The position numbers and the translations under genes were made by a program. A stretch of DNA of 64,000 nucleotides from Acidobacteriota bacterium (GTDB lineage Bacteria; Acidobacteriota; Aminicenantia; Aminicenantales; Saccharicenantaceae), in NCBI GenBank assembly GCA_039683095.1, contig JBDKSB010000001.1, positions 186,001-250,000 of the forward strand, given 5' to 3'. The notes under the pieces are model-generated. The model did no database searches. It was not told the DNA's origin and saw nothing but the letters and a program-made list of their open reading frames with translations. This document shows, in pieces, positions 43,084 through 57,041 of the stretch (the first letter of the stretch is position 1; every line of letters starts with the position of its first letter).

Positions 43084-43759
43084 CATCATCTGCGTCCGTT
43101 CGGAATCCACCGGCCGCGTCGTCCGGGCCCGGCCCGGCGCCCTGCCCCTCCACGTCGGCGACCGCTGCCTGATCGAGTCCGACCTCGGCGGCGACCTGGC
43201 CGTCGTCGTCGACGAGACGTCGAGCTTCTGCCGCGACGCCAAAGCGGCCTGCCAGGCGGTCCAGGTCATCCGCCAGGCCACGCCCGAGGACGTCCGCAGG
43301 TTCGAGTGGCTGCGCGAGCGCGAGAGCCGGGCCTTCGACCTCTGCCTCCAGCGCATCGCCGCCCACAACCTGGCCATGAAGCTCGTCGCCGTCCGCTACT
43401 TCTTCAACGAGAAGAAGGGCATCTTCTACTACACGGCCGACGGCCGGATCGACTTCCGCCAGCTGGTCAAGGACCTGGCCAAGGAGCTGCGCATGCGCAT
43501 CGAGATGCGCCAGGTGGGGGTCCGCGACGAGGCCAAGATGATCGGCGGCCTGGGCGTCTGCGGCCGCTGCCTCTGCTGCTCGAGCTTCATGACGACCTTC
43601 GAGCCGGTGACCATCCAGAAGGCCCGCAAGCAGCAGATCGTCATCAACCCGACCAAGATCTCGGGGCAATGCGGCCGGCTGATGTGCTGCCTGGGGTTCG
43701 AGGAGCAGTCGAAGGGGAGGATCGCCCCGCCGGCGGACGAGCCGCAGATCGAAGATTAG
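43076..43759 (+). CDS. ricT: PSP1-domain protein RicT
   Basis: A 227-residue PSP1 protein. In Bacillus RicT (YaaT) works with RicA and RicF in an Fe-S complex for RNA processing. Cysteines CGRCLCCSSFM and QCGRLMCCLGFE are the conserved cluster ligands. The family core (RYFFNEKKGIFYYTADGRIDFRQLVKDLAKELRMRIEMRQVGVRDEAKMIGGLG) is intact. Other Ric proteins are not visible here. Confidence 0.94.
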   Translation: MPDIICVRSESTGRVVRARPGALPLHVGDRCLIESDLGGDLAVVVDETSSFCRDAKAACQAVQVIRQATPEDVRRFEWLRERESRAFDLCLQRIAAHNLAMKLVAVRYFFNEKKGIFYYTADGRIDFRQLVKDLAKELRMRIEMRQVGVRDEAKMIGGLGVCGRCLCCSSFMTTFEPVTIQKARKQQIVINPTKISGQCGRLMCCLGFEEQSKGRIAPPADEPQIED

Positions 43760-44025
43760 CGGCGGCGGGCCTGGCGGCCGATGCCGAGGCGGCGCAGCAG
43801 CCGGCGCCACAAGGACGGCCGCCGGTGAACGTGCTCGCAGGGTTGCCCGGCCGCCTCGAGCACCCCTTCCTTCTTCAGGATCTGGACGATCTCGCTCTTC
43901 TGGTCGAGCTTGGCGAAGCAGTGCGGACAGATGAAGTAGTGCTCCTCGAACTCGGCCTGGTCCTCGGGCTTGAGCTTGTCGAGGAGATAGCTGTCGATCC
44001 AGCGCTCGTATTTACACGACTTCAT
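43756..44025 (-). CDS. Zinc-finger anti-sigma factor-like protein
   Basis: An 89-residue protein with the ZAS (zf-HC2) motif: His29-x3-Cys33-x2-Cys36 (HYFICPHC), following SYLLDKLKPEDQAEFEEHY. The ZAS fold binds region 2 or 4 of ECF sigma factors. It lies 68 bases after the ECF gene, on the same strand, which supports a cognate pair. The C-terminus is very basic and no membrane helix is seen, so the anti-sigma would be soluble. ATG 44025 is preceded by GATGAGG. It overlaps the end of ricT by 4 bases. Confidence 0.85.
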   Translation of the reverse strand: MKSCKYERWIDSYLLDKLKPEDQAEFEEHYFICPHCFAKLDQKSEIVQILKKEGVLEAAGQPCEHVHRRPSLWRRLLRRLGIGRQARRR

Positions 44026-44093
44026 GTCCGCAGCCTCATCGGGCTTCACGGATTTAGTCGCTCGACGCCGGGTCAGAACGGACACCGGAGCAC

Positions 44094-44594
44094 CTATTTC
44101 CGGACGGCTTTCTGGATGAGCTTGAGGGCGTAGTTGACCCTCTCCGAGACCCGGCGGGGGGAGATGTCCAGGGCCCGGGCCACCTCGTCGCGGGACATCT
44201 CCTTGTAATAATAGAGGTAAAGGACGTCCCGGAACTTGGGCTTGAGGCCGTTGACGACCTGCTCCACCTGGCGGGCCCGCTCCTGGTGCTCCATCTCCTC
44301 GTGGGGGTCGGGGTAGGGGGCCGGCTCGGGGGCGTGCTTGAGGATCCGCGTCTTCTGGCGGATGTAATCGATGATGCGGCGGCTGGTGATGGTGTAGAGG
44401 AAGGTCCCGATCGAGGAGTCGCCGCGGAACTCGCCGCTCTTGATCTTGGCCACGGCCTGGGTCAGGATCTCGTTGACCACGTCCTCCCAATCGGGGTTTG
44501 AGCTGCCGAGGGCCTTGCGGACGCGGAAGGAGATGACCGGCCGGTACTGCAGGACGGCATCTTCGGGCGGCGCGGTTTTCCCCTCTTTGGTCAT
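44094..44594 (-). CDS. ECF-type RNA polymerase sigma factor
   Basis: A 166-residue sigma-70 family protein with region 2 (WEDVVNEILTQAVAKIKSGEF... GTFLYTITSRRIIDYIRQ) and region 4 helix-turn-helix (SRDEVARALDISPRRVSERVNYALKLI). The start ATG 44594 is chosen because TATAAT at 44607-44602 lies only 7 bases before it and would overlap the earlier ATG at 44603. The mRNA would be leaderless. It is followed by the zinc anti-sigma gene. Confidence 0.9.
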   Translation of the reverse strand: MTKEGKTAPPEDAVLQYRPVISFRVRKALGSSNPDWEDVVNEILTQAVAKIKSGEFRGDSSIGTFLYTITSRRIIDYIRQKTRILKHAPEPAPYPDPHEEMEHQERARQVEQVVNGLKPKFRDVLYLYYYKEMSRDEVARALDISPRRVSERVNYALKLIQKAVRK

Positions 44595-44601
44595 CCGCGC
44601 C

Positions 44602-44631
44602 ATTATAACGGCAGGACGGGGGATTCCGCAA
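44602..44631 (-). promoter_or_regulatory. Promoter of the ECF sigma gene
   Basis: Minus strand: TTGCGG (44631-44626), 18-base spacer, perfect TATAAT (44607-44602), 7 bases to the ATG at 44594. Lies in the 59-base gap after ftsK. Confidence 0.5.
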
Positions 44632-44653
44632 GGCCGGGCCCGCGGCGCGGCGC

Positions 44654-47059
<2,406 letters not shown>

Positions 47060-47065
47060 GGCGGG

Positions 47066-47071
47066 ATTATA
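47066..47071 (-). promoter_or_regulatory. -10 box of a probable leaderless ftsK promoter
   Basis: Minus strand TATAAT at 47071-47066, six bases before the GTG start. An 18-base spacer upstream gives CGGACA, a partial -35. No Shine-Dalgarno sequence can fit, so translation would begin at the 5' end. Confidence 0.5.
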
Positions 47072-47112
47072 GCATAACGCTCCGGGCCATGTCCGTTCGC
47101 GGCCCCTGACCG

Positions 47113-47160
47113 GCCAATAGAAGGGACATGTAAGGATGCGTCCCCGAAATGATGCCTATT
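47113..47160. repeat. Possible REP-like sequence between ftsK and a small gene
   Basis: The stretch contains GGGACATGTAAGGATGCGTCCCC followed by GAAATGATGCCTATT. Its arms GGGAC and GTCCC and the GGGGAC core resemble the palindromic elements at 57755-57946 and 60876-60899. The match is loose, so this is a suggestion. Confidence 0.3.
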
Positions 47161-47188
47161 GCCAAGAGGCCCCGGTCTTGGTTAAAAT
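47159..47188 (+). promoter_or_regulatory. Promoter of the small membrane protein gene
   Basis: TTGCCA (47159-47164), 18-base spacer, TAAAAT (47183-47188). The leader before the ATG at 47220 contains GAGGAGGGAG, a very strong ribosome-binding site. Confidence 0.5.
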
Positions 47189-47219
47189 ACGCACAGCTTA
47201 GGGAAGAGGAGGGAGATCC

Positions 47220-47411
47220 ATGAAGATCTGCTTCTGCCGCTTCATTCTGGCCGCCGCCGCCGCCATCCTGGCCATCTTCTGGTGGCCGGCCGCATGGGCC
47301 AGGTGGGTCATCGTCATAGCCGGCATCATCCTGGCGGTTATGAGCCTTTTCTACCAGACGTGCTGCTGCCGGACCATGAAGAAAGCCGGGCCCGGACCGG
47401 CCCAAAGCTAG
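47220..47411 (+). CDS. Small membrane protein, 63 residues, Cys-rich ends
   Basis: A short protein with two hydrophobic segments (about 8-23 and 28-45: ILAAAAAILAIFWWPAAW, WVIVIAGIILAVMSLF) joined by a tight turn, so a helical hairpin. Cys at 4 and 6, and CCC at 48-50 near the C-terminus, followed by a basic tail. It has a strong ribosome-binding site and a promoter, which makes it more believable than its size suggests. Function unknown. Confidence 0.7.
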   Translation: MKICFCRFILAAAAAILAIFWWPAAWARWVIVIAGIILAVMSLFYQTCCCRTMKKAGPGPAQS

Positions 47412-47460
47412 GCGCGTCCCCGCCGCGCGGAAGGGTTTTCAGGCCATCGGCCGAAAAGGG

Positions 47461-48258
47461 TTAAGTCTGGCCTTTGAGCGCCCCGAAGAGCGCGAAGAGC
47501 GCGTCCGGCGGCAGCTCCTCGGCCCGGGCGCCGCGGGGGATGCCGAGCTTCGCGTAGGCCGCGTCGAGAGCCGCCGGCGTCGCCCGGCGGGCCAGGTTCT
47601 TCCAGAGCATCTTGCGGCGCTCGGCGAAGGCGGCCCGGAGGAAGGCCCGGAAAGGCTCGCCGGCGGCGCCGTCGTGAAGCGGCGCGGCCCGGCGCTTCAT
47701 GACCAGCAGGGCCGATTGGACCTTCGGCGGAGGCGAGAACGATCCCGGGGCCACCGTGAAGGCGACACGGGCCTCGAACTCGTTCTGAAGCAGGATGCCG
47801 AGCGGGGCATAGCTCTTCGTGCCGGGCCCTGCGACGACCCGCTCGGCCACTTCCTTCTGGACGAGAAAGACGCAATCCGAAAGAAGGGCGCGCTCGTCGA
47901 GGACCCGGAAGAGAAGGGGCGAGGAGATCGAATAGGGGATATTCCCGACCAGGCGGAGCGCGGGAACCCCGGCTCCGGCCCGGATCGCGCCGAGGTCGGT
48001 CCTCAGGAAATCCCCATGGACGACCTCGACGTTGGCCGGCATAGCCTCCCGGAGCCCGGGGACGAGCCGCTCGTCCTTCTCGACGGCGACGACCCGCCCC
48101 GCCCCGGCAGCCAGGAGCCGGGTCAGGGCCCCTTTGCCGGGGCCGACCTCCACGATCACGTCCTCCGGCCCGGGGGCGATCGCGGCGGCGATCTTGCGCA
48201 GGACGCCCTCGTTGGCCAGGAAGTGCTGGCCCAGGGCGTGGCGGCGGGACTTGAACAT
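47461..48258 (-). CDS. rsmA: 16S rRNA dimethyladenosine transferase
   Basis: KsgA family, dimethylates two adenosines of helix 45 in 16S rRNA; 265 residues. ALGQHFLANEGVLRKI, SAM motif VEVGPGKGALT, catalytic NIPYSISSPLL (NxPY), and FSPPPKVQSALL are all conserved. It stands alone on the minus strand, divergent from the response regulator gene. Confidence 0.97.
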   Translation of the reverse strand: MFKSRRHALGQHFLANEGVLRKIAAAIAPGPEDVIVEVGPGKGALTRLLAAGAGRVVAVEKDERLVPGLREAMPANVEVVHGDFLRTDLGAIRAGAGVPALRLVGNIPYSISSPLLFRVLDERALLSDCVFLVQKEVAERVVAGPGTKSYAPLGILLQNEFEARVAFTVAPGSFSPPPKVQSALLVMKRRAAPLHDGAAGEPFRAFLRAAFAERRKMLWKNLARRATPAALDAAYAKLGIPRGARAEELPPDALFALFGALKGQT

Positions 48259-48336
48259 GAGGCGGGCCCATTCTAGGCCTTTTCGCGCCGGAGGGACAGT
48301 CCGCCCTTTCCCTCCCCCCGGTCCCCTCTTAAGGGT

Positions 48337-48365
48337 TTGACAAGGCCCCCCCGATTGCCTACAGT
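48337..48365 (+). promoter_or_regulatory. Strong sigma-70-type promoter of the response regulator-accD-folC operon
   Basis: TTGACA (48337-48342), 17-base C-rich spacer, TACAGT (48360-48365), then 9 bases to the ATG (48375). No ribosome-binding site between, so leaderless. Confidence 0.7.
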
Positions 48366-48374
48366 ATCTAGGCC

Positions 48375-48863
48375 ATGTGCCCTCCGTCCGAGAAGAAGAT
48401 CCTGGTCGTCGACTACGATGCCGCGAGCCTCGATAGTCTCGCCAAGCTGCTGAAGGAAAAGAAATTTCGCGTGGTCACGGCCTCCGACGGCAAGGCCGGG
48501 TACGAGCTCTTCACGGCCGAGAAGCCCGACCTGGTCGTCCTCGAGGCCATGCTGCCCAAGCTTCACGGCTTCGACCTGACCCGGAAGATCTCGCAGGAGA
48601 CCCAGGGGCGGGTTCCGGTCGTCCTCATCACCGGGCTCTACAAGGGGCCGCAATACAGGCGGGAAGCGACCAACGGGATGGGGGCCGCGGAATATTTCGA
48701 GAAGCCTCTCGACCTGGCCGCGTTCATCGCGGCGATCAGGCGGCTGCTCCACGACGAGGACGATATCGACGAGGAGCTGCCCGACTCGAACGCGGTCATC
48801 GAGGCCCTGAGCCGCCGCCGGCCCGGGGCCGCCAAGCTCAGCGCCAAAGGACGATGCCCATGA
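48375..48863 (+). CDS. Response-regulator receiver protein with Glu in place of the phosphoacceptor Asp
   Basis: A 162-residue single receiver domain plus a short tail. The acidic pocket is Asp13/Asp15 (VVDYD), the conserved Thr is in VLITGLY and the Lys in FEKPLD. The phosphoacceptor position reads [10 protein letters not shown], Glu57 instead of Asp. Such a Glu often mimics the phosphorylated state, so the protein may be permanently active or may no longer be phosphorylated. No output DNA-binding domain is seen. It overlaps accD by 10 bases in one operon with folC; no kinase is nearby. Confidence 0.88.
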   Translation: MCPPSEKKILVVDYDAASLDSLAKLLKEKKFRVVTASDGKAGYELFTAEKPDLVVLEAMLPKLHGFDLTRKISQETQGRVPVVLITGLYKGPQYRREATNGMGAAEYFEKPLDLAAFIAAIRRLLHDEDDIDEELPDSNAVIEALSRRRPGAAKLSAKGRCP

Positions 48864-49651
48864 CAAGCCTCTGGACCCGTTGCAACAACTGCCAGCGGAT
48901 CCTCTACAAGCAGGACATCATCGACAACCTGGCCGTCTGCCCGTCCTGCAACTTCCATTTCCGGCTCTCGGCCGAGGAGCGCCTGCAGATGCTCTTCGAC
49001 GAGGGCGCCTACGAGGTCCTCGACGCCAACCTCCACTCCGTCGACGCCCTGCACTTCGTCGACGTCAAGCGCTACGCCGACCGGATCGCCGAGTACGAGC
49101 GCAAGACGGGGCTGGCCGAGGCCGTCGTCACGGCCCGCGGCGCGATCGGCGGCATCCCTGTCTACATCCTGGCCATGGAGTTCGGCTTCCTCGGCGGCAG
49201 CGTGGCCTCTGTAGTCGGCGAGAAGATAGTCCGGGCCTGCGAGCGGGCCCTGGAGGACCGCCGGCCGGTCATCGTCGTCTCGTGCTCCGGCGGCATGCGC
49301 ATGCAGGAAGGCATGCTCTCGCTCATGCAGATGGCCAAGACGAGCGCGGCCATCGCCCGGCTGGGCGAGGCCGGCATCCCCTTCATCTCCGTCCTGGCCG
49401 ATCCGACGACGGGCGGCACGACGGCCAGCTTCGCCATGCTCGGGGACATCAATGTCGCCGAGCCCCAGGCCCTGATCGGCTTCGCCGGGCCGCGGGTCAT
49501 CGAGCAGACGATCAAGGAGAAGCTGCCCAAGGGCTTCCAGCGCGCCGAGTTCCTGCTCGGCCACGGCATGCTCGACGACGTCGTCGAGCGCAAGGCCCTC
49601 AAGCCCTACCTCGTCCGGGCCCTGCGCCTGTTCCTCGACAAGCCCCAATGA
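48854..49651 (+). CDS. accD: Acetyl-CoA carboxylase beta carboxyltransferase subunit
   Basis: Carboxyltransferase beta subunit for malonyl-CoA synthesis, 265 residues. N-terminal zinc finger Cys10/Cys13...Cys29/Cys32 (RCNNCQ...VCPSC), then the crotonase-like core with [51 protein letters not shown] and [15 protein letters not shown] 48854 or 48860 (ATGA overlap with the preceding stop). accA is not in the window. folC follows with a 4-base overlap, the common accD-folC pair. Confidence 0.96.
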   Translation: MPMTSLWTRCNNCQRILYKQDIIDNLAVCPSCNFHFRLSAEERLQMLFDEGAYEVLDANLHSVDALHFVDVKRYADRIAEYERKTGLAEAVVTARGAIGGIPVYILAMEFGFLGGSVASVVGEKIVRACERALEDRRPVIVVSCSGGMRMQEGMLSLMQMAKTSAAIARLGEAGIPFISVLADPTTGGTTASFAMLGDINVAEPQALIGFAGPRVIEQTIKEKLPKGFQRAEFLLGHGMLDDVVERKALKPYLVRALRLFLDKPQ

Positions 49652-50943
49652 CGCCCGCGGAGTGCCGGGACTATCTCGGCCGGCTGCAGCACTTCGGCAT
49701 CAAGCTCGGCCTCGAGAACATCGCCGCGCTCTGCGCGGCCCTGGGCAATCCCCAGAACCAGTTCCTGTCCCTCCACGTCGCGGGGACGAACGGCAAGGGC
49801 TCGGTCTCGGCCGTGCTGGCGGAGATCACGCGCCGGCACGGGCTCCGGACCGGGCTCTACACCTCGCCGCACCTCGTCCGCGTCGAGGAGCGCATCCGCG
49901 TCGACGGCCGGATGATCTCGCCGCGGCGCTTCCGCGAGCGGCTGAGCGGCCTCAAGGAGGTCATCGACCGCCTGATGGCCGAGGGCCGGCTCGTCTACCA
50001 CCCGACCTACTTCGAGGTGGTGACCGCCCTGGCCTTCCTGGAGTTCGCCGAGCGCCGGGTCGACGTGGCCGTCCTCGAGGTGGGCATGGGCGGGCGGTTC
50101 GACGCCACCAACATCGTCCGGCCGCTCGTCTCGGTGATCACGACGATCGCCAGGGACCACGAGAAGCACCTCGGCTCGACGCTCCGGCAGATCGCCTTCG
50201 AAAAGGCGGGCATCATCAAGCCCGGCGTCCCGGTCGTTTGCGGCGTCCGGGGCGGGGAGGCCCTCCGGGAGATCAGGCGGATCGCCCGCGAGCGCGGCGC
50301 CGCGGTCACCGAGGCCTTCGGCCGCGGCCGGACGCTCGAGGCACGGAAGGTCAGCGGCGGCTACCGGTTCGCCTACGAGGGGGAAGGGGGCCGCTACGAG
50401 TTCTCGCCCGGGCTGGCCGGACGCCATCAGGGCGCCAACGCGGCCACGGCCATCGCCGCCGCCGAGGTCCTGTCGCGGGTCTGGCGGCCGATCGACAAGG
50501 GCAAGATCCTCGAGGCCGTCCGCGAGACCCGCTGGGAGGGGCGCCTGGAAACGGTCCGGCGGCGACCGCTGGTCCTTCTCGACGGGGCCCATAACCCCGA
50601 GGGCGTTACGGCGCTCGTTTCCCACATCCGGGAGGTCATCGGCCGGCCTGTCGTCCTCGTCTTCGCGGCCATGAAGGACAAGGATCTGCGGACCATGACC
50701 CGCCTTCTCTTCCCGGCCGCGTCCACGGTCATCCTGACCCGCGTCCCCTACAAGCGCTCGGCCGACCCCGAGGAGCTCCTGGCCGCGGCGCCGCCGTTCA
50801 AGGGCGCGATCTTCCTCGAGCCCGACACCCGCAAGGCTGTCGAGCTGGCCCTGTCGATCAGCGGGACGGGCTCCCCGGCCCCCGTCGTCATTGCCGGCTC
50901 GCTCTTCCTCATCGGCGAGGTCAAGCGCCTGAAGCTGTTTTAG
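49648..50943 (+). CDS. folC: Folylpolyglutamate synthase / dihydrofolate synthase
   Basis: Adds glutamate to dihydropteroate and folates; 431 residues. ATP loop [13 protein letters not shown], the [16 protein letters not shown] segment, [13 protein letters not shown], and DGAHNPEGV are all conserved. ATG overlaps the accD stop. Confidence 0.96.
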   Translation: MTPAECRDYLGRLQHFGIKLGLENIAALCAALGNPQNQFLSLHVAGTNGKGSVSAVLAEITRRHGLRTGLYTSPHLVRVEERIRVDGRMISPRRFRERLSGLKEVIDRLMAEGRLVYHPTYFEVVTALAFLEFAERRVDVAVLEVGMGGRFDATNIVRPLVSVITTIARDHEKHLGSTLRQIAFEKAGIIKPGVPVVCGVRGGEALREIRRIARERGAAVTEAFGRGRTLEARKVSGGYRFAYEGEGGRYEFSPGLAGRHQGANAATAIAAAEVLSRVWRPIDKGKILEAVRETRWEGRLETVRRRPLVLLDGAHNPEGVTALVSHIREVIGRPVVLVFAAMKDKDLRTMTRLLFPAASTVILTRVPYKRSADPEELLAAAPPFKGAIFLEPDTRKAVELALSISGTGSPAPVVIAGSLFLIGEVKRLKLF

Positions 50944-50962
50944 GCCGCCGGCCCAGCTCCCT

Positions 50963-51214
50963 CTATTTACGAACCGCTAGCTGTCTCAATGTCGATCTGA
51001 GCATCCTGCTCACTAGCCACGCTTCTTCCGACAAGCCGAGCTTTATCCTGGCAATTGACGCCAGGAGTTCTGCATGCTCGGGATCGCCTTCCAAGGTCTC
51101 GAATTGTGATTCATAAGATCCGTCCCCGTCCAGGTCGCAGACGGGATTGAAGACGATACAACCAAGAGCGCCAACAGCCTTGAAGTTGGCGGTTCGAAAG
51201 TCTCGGGCATTGAT
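50963..51214 (-). pseudogene. C-terminal fragment of an unidentified protein
   Basis: About 83 codons open on the minus strand up to a TAG: begins INARDFRTANFKAVGALG, contains NPVCDLDGDG and LSEEAWLVSRML, ends QLAVRK. It has normal protein-like composition but no start codon with a ribosome-binding site, and upstream it runs into an IS3 fragment in another frame. I do not recognise the family. Probably the 3' end of a gene interrupted by an insertion event. Confidence 0.4.
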
Positions 51215-51281
51215 TGAGAAGGACTTCCGCCTCCCGGAGCATGGTGATGATCTGCTCCGGGGAAAACCGCTTCCTGGCCAT
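51215..51281 (-). mobile_element. IS3-family transposase OrfA, N-terminal remnant
   Basis: ATG 51281, with GGGAGGTGG in front, begins MARKRFSPEQIITMLREAEV, the characteristic start of IS3-group OrfA (usual form RKRFTPEQIIRMLREAEV). After about 22 codons the similarity ends abruptly; the frame then continues as unrelated sequence to a stop at 51111. An inverted repeat (ATCCAGC/GCTGGAT) lies at about 51295-51325, just outside. A dead insertion-sequence fragment. Confidence 0.65.
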
Positions 51282-51399
51282 TTCCACCTCCCTCGATCCA
51301 GCTTAATCCCAACACAAGGGCTGGATCCCCGTGAGGGGGGCAGGTCAAGTTGAGCTTGGGTCGCGCGGGCCGCCAGTCCGGGAAATCCCCGCCGGGAAA

Positions 51400-51428
51400 T
51401 TGAAGTCCGGCCCGCTTCGTGCTATTAT
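51400..51428 (+). promoter_or_regulatory. Promoter of the atp operon
   Basis: TTGAAG (51400-51405), 17-base spacer, TATTAT (51423-51428), then 34 bases to the atpF ATG at 51463. Confidence 0.65.
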
Positions 51429-51462
51429 TTTCTTTACTATTCCGCCTCCGGATAGTCGCCTG

Positions 51463-51882
51463 ATGCTCAATATCGACGCAACGGCCTTGGTAGTCTTCGC
51501 CATCGTTTGGCTAGTTGTCCTCATTCTCAGCAAGATCTTCTTCAAGCCCATCCTGCGCATCCTTGACGAGCGGGCGGACAAGATCGCCGGGGACAGGGCG
51601 GCCGCCGAGAGCGCCCGCGAGGCCGCCGCGGCCGACCTGAAGCGCATCGAGGACGGCCTCAAGGAAGCCCGGGCGGCCGCCGAATCCGTCCGCAGCACGG
51701 CCGAGACCGAAGCCCTCAAGGACAAGAGCCGCCTCGTCCGCGAGGTCCAGGCCGAGGGCCGGGCCGAGGTCGAGAAGGCCAAGGCGGAGATCCGGCGGGA
51801 GATGGACCAGCTCAAGAAGGAGCTGGACCAGCGGACCGAGGAGATCGCCGAAACCATCGAAAAGAGGATATTGGGCGAATGA
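51463..51882 (+). CDS. atpF: F1Fo ATP synthase b-type subunit (first of two)
   Basis: A 139-residue stator stalk protein: membrane helix VVFAIVWLVVLILSKIFF near the N-terminus, then PILRILDERADKIAGDRAAAE and a long charged coiled coil. The ATG at 51463 lies behind the promoter; the frame upstream is not coding. Probably the b' member of a b/b' heterodimer, as in species with two different b genes. Its last codon overlaps the next gene. Confidence 0.9.
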   Translation: MLNIDATALVVFAIVWLVVLILSKIFFKPILRILDERADKIAGDRAAAESAREAAAADLKRIEDGLKEARAAAESVRSTAETEALKDKSRLVREVQAEGRAEVEKAKAEIRREMDQLKKELDQRTEEIAETIEKRILGE

Positions 51883-52379
51883 GCGCCGGCGGATCCGCGG
51901 CCATGGACTTCCTCGGCAAGGTCGTCAACTTTCTCCTCCTCTTCGGCACGCTCGGCTATATCCTGCGCAAGCCGGTCAAGGCCATGCTGATCAAGCGGAC
52001 CGCGGATGCCGGCGAGAGCATCCGCGCGGCCGCGGCGGGCCGGACCGAGGCCGAAGCCCGGGAGGCGGAGTCCCAGGCCAAGCTGGCCGGGCTCGAAGGC
52101 GAGGTCCGCGGCCTGAAGGCCGCGGCGGAGGAGGAGGGGAAGCGCGAGGCCGCGCGCATCTCCCGCGCCGCCGCCGAGGAAGCCGACCGGCTCAAGAAGA
52201 TCACCCGCCAGGAGCTCGACGAGCAGGCCCGCCGGGGCGTCGGGGAGCTCAAGACCTATGCCGCCGCCCGGGCCGCCGAGATCGCCCGCGAGCGCATCCG
52301 CCGCCGCCTGACCCCGGAGGCTCATTCTGCCCTGATCGACAAATCCATCGACAAACTGTCCGAGATCCATGAGAAATAG
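51879..52379 (+). CDS. atpF: F1Fo ATP synthase b-type subunit (second of two)
   Basis: A 166-residue stalk protein with a short membrane helix (VVNFLLLFGTLGYILRKPV) followed by an Ala/Glu/Arg-rich coiled coil to the end. Different in sequence from the first b gene, giving a b/b' pair. Its stop region overlaps atpH by 11 bases. Confidence 0.88.
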   Translation: MSAGGSAAMDFLGKVVNFLLLFGTLGYILRKPVKAMLIKRTADAGESIRAAAAGRTEAEAREAESQAKLAGLEGEVRGLKAAAEEEGKREAARISRAAAEEADRLKKITRQELDEQARRGVGELKTYAAARAAEIARERIRRRLTPEAHSALIDKSIDKLSEIHEK

Positions 52380-52914
52380 GACGCTCGTCCATAGGTACGC
52401 CGACGGCCTGGCCCGGGCGCTCAAGGACGACCGGGAATACGGCGCAGTCGGAGCGGAGATCCGCGCTTTCCTCGATCTCTTCCAATCCCGCAAGGACCTG
52501 GCCAAGGCCGTGGTCAGCCCCTTCGTCAGCGCCCGCATCCGCGAGGCCGTCCTTGGCAAGGTCCTGGCCGCCCAGGGCATGAGCCCGAAGGCCTCCCGCT
52601 TCCTCAAGCTCCTCCAGGACCACAAGCGCCTCGACCTCCTGCCGGAGATCGTCCAGGCGCTGCCGGACGCCTGGGCCGACAAGCAGGGCGTCGTGAGCTA
52701 CGAGGTCGCGTCCGTAGTCCCCCTGGGCGCCGCCCAGCGCGACAGGCTGGCCCGGAGCCTCGAGGCCGCCGAAGGCCGGCCTGTCCGGCTCGTCTTCAAG
52801 ATCGACCCGGCGCTCCTCGGGGGCCTGACCGTGCGCAAGGGCCACGTCATCTACGACGCTTCCGTCGAGGGCGAGCTGGCCGCCATCATCGAACGACTCG
52901 GGACCGCATCATAG
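52369..52914 (+). CDS. atpH: F1Fo ATP synthase delta subunit
   Basis: A 181-residue OSCP-type delta subunit linking the stalk to F1. [13 protein letters not shown] at the N-terminus, the six-helix bundle, and the C-terminal [28 protein letters not shown] signature are typical. Precedes atpA by 8 bases. Confidence 0.93.
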   Translation: MRNRTLVHRYADGLARALKDDREYGAVGAEIRAFLDLFQSRKDLAKAVVSPFVSARIREAVLGKVLAAQGMSPKASRFLKLLQDHKRLDLLPEIVQALPDAWADKQGVVSYEVASVVPLGAAQRDRLARSLEAAEGRPVRLVFKIDPALLGGLTVRKGHVIYDASVEGELAAIIERLGTAS

Positions 52915-52922
52915 AGGTTGTC

Positions 52923-54440
<1,518 letters not shown>

Positions 54441-54441
54441 C

Positions 54442-55311
54442 ATGCCGACCCTGATCGATCTCCGCCGGCGCATCCAGAGCGTCCGGAACACCGAGCAGAT
54501 CACGCAGGCGATGAAGACCGTCGCGACGGCCCGGCTGCGCAAGGCCCAGAGGACCGTCCAGGAGGGCCGGCCGTTCTGGCACATCTTCCCGGAATTGATG
54601 GACCGGCTTGCCTACTGGGCCTCGGCCGGCGACCACCCCCTGCTCCTCCGCCGGGACGAGAAGAAGGTCGAGGTCATCGTCATCACCGCCGACAAGGGCC
54701 TGGCCGGGGCCTACAACTCCAACCTCCTGGCCGCGGCCGACGCGTTCCTGGCCGGCAAGGCCGCGACCGCGTCCGTCCGGCTCGCCCTCATCGGCAAGAA
54801 AGCGGCCGGCCACTACCGGAAGGGGCCTTACCCGGCGGACCGGGTCTTCGGCGACCGGACCGACCGCCTGACCCGCGACGACCTCCGCGGCCTGGCGGAG
54901 GACCTGATGCGGGCCTACGCCTTCCAGGAGATCGACGCCGTCTATATCGTCAGCAACGAGTTCAAGTCCATAGTGGCGCCCAAGATCATGACCCACCGGG
55001 TCCTGCCGATCACGCCCCAGCCCGGGGCCGAGGAGTCGGCGGCCTGGCTCCCCGACTGGGAGCCCGGCTCGGCGCGGCTGGCCGCGTTCGTCCTTCCGCT
55101 CTACGTCGAGAGCCAGATCCACCACGCCTTCTACGAGTCCCAGGCCGCCGAGCAGGCCGCCAGGATGATGGCCATGGACAACGCCACCAAGAACGCCGAG
55201 GAGCTCATCGACGACCTCGTCCTTCAGCTCAACAAGATCCGCCAGGCCGGCATCACCAAGGAGCTCCTGGAGATCATGACCGCCGTCGAAGCGCTCAAGC
55301 AGAAAGAGTAG
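54442..55311 (+). CDS. atpG: F1Fo ATP synthase gamma subunit
   Basis: Central rotor shaft of F1, 289 residues. The N-terminal helix LIDLRRRIQSVRNTEQITQAMKTVATARLRKAQ and the C-terminal helix ASEM-like NATKNAEELIDDLVLQLNKIRQAGITKELLEI are family hallmarks. Starts one base after the atpA stop. Confidence 0.97.
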   Translation: MPTLIDLRRRIQSVRNTEQITQAMKTVATARLRKAQRTVQEGRPFWHIFPELMDRLAYWASAGDHPLLLRRDEKKVEVIVITADKGLAGAYNSNLLAAADAFLAGKAATASVRLALIGKKAAGHYRKGPYPADRVFGDRTDRLTRDDLRGLAEDLMRAYAFQEIDAVYIVSNEFKSIVAPKIMTHRVLPITPQPGAEESAAWLPDWEPGSARLAAFVLPLYVESQIHHAFYESQAAEQAARMMAMDNATKNAEELIDDLVLQLNKIRQAGITKELLEIMTAVEALKQKE

Positions 55312-57012
<1,701 letters not shown>

Positions 57013-57041
<29 letters not shown>

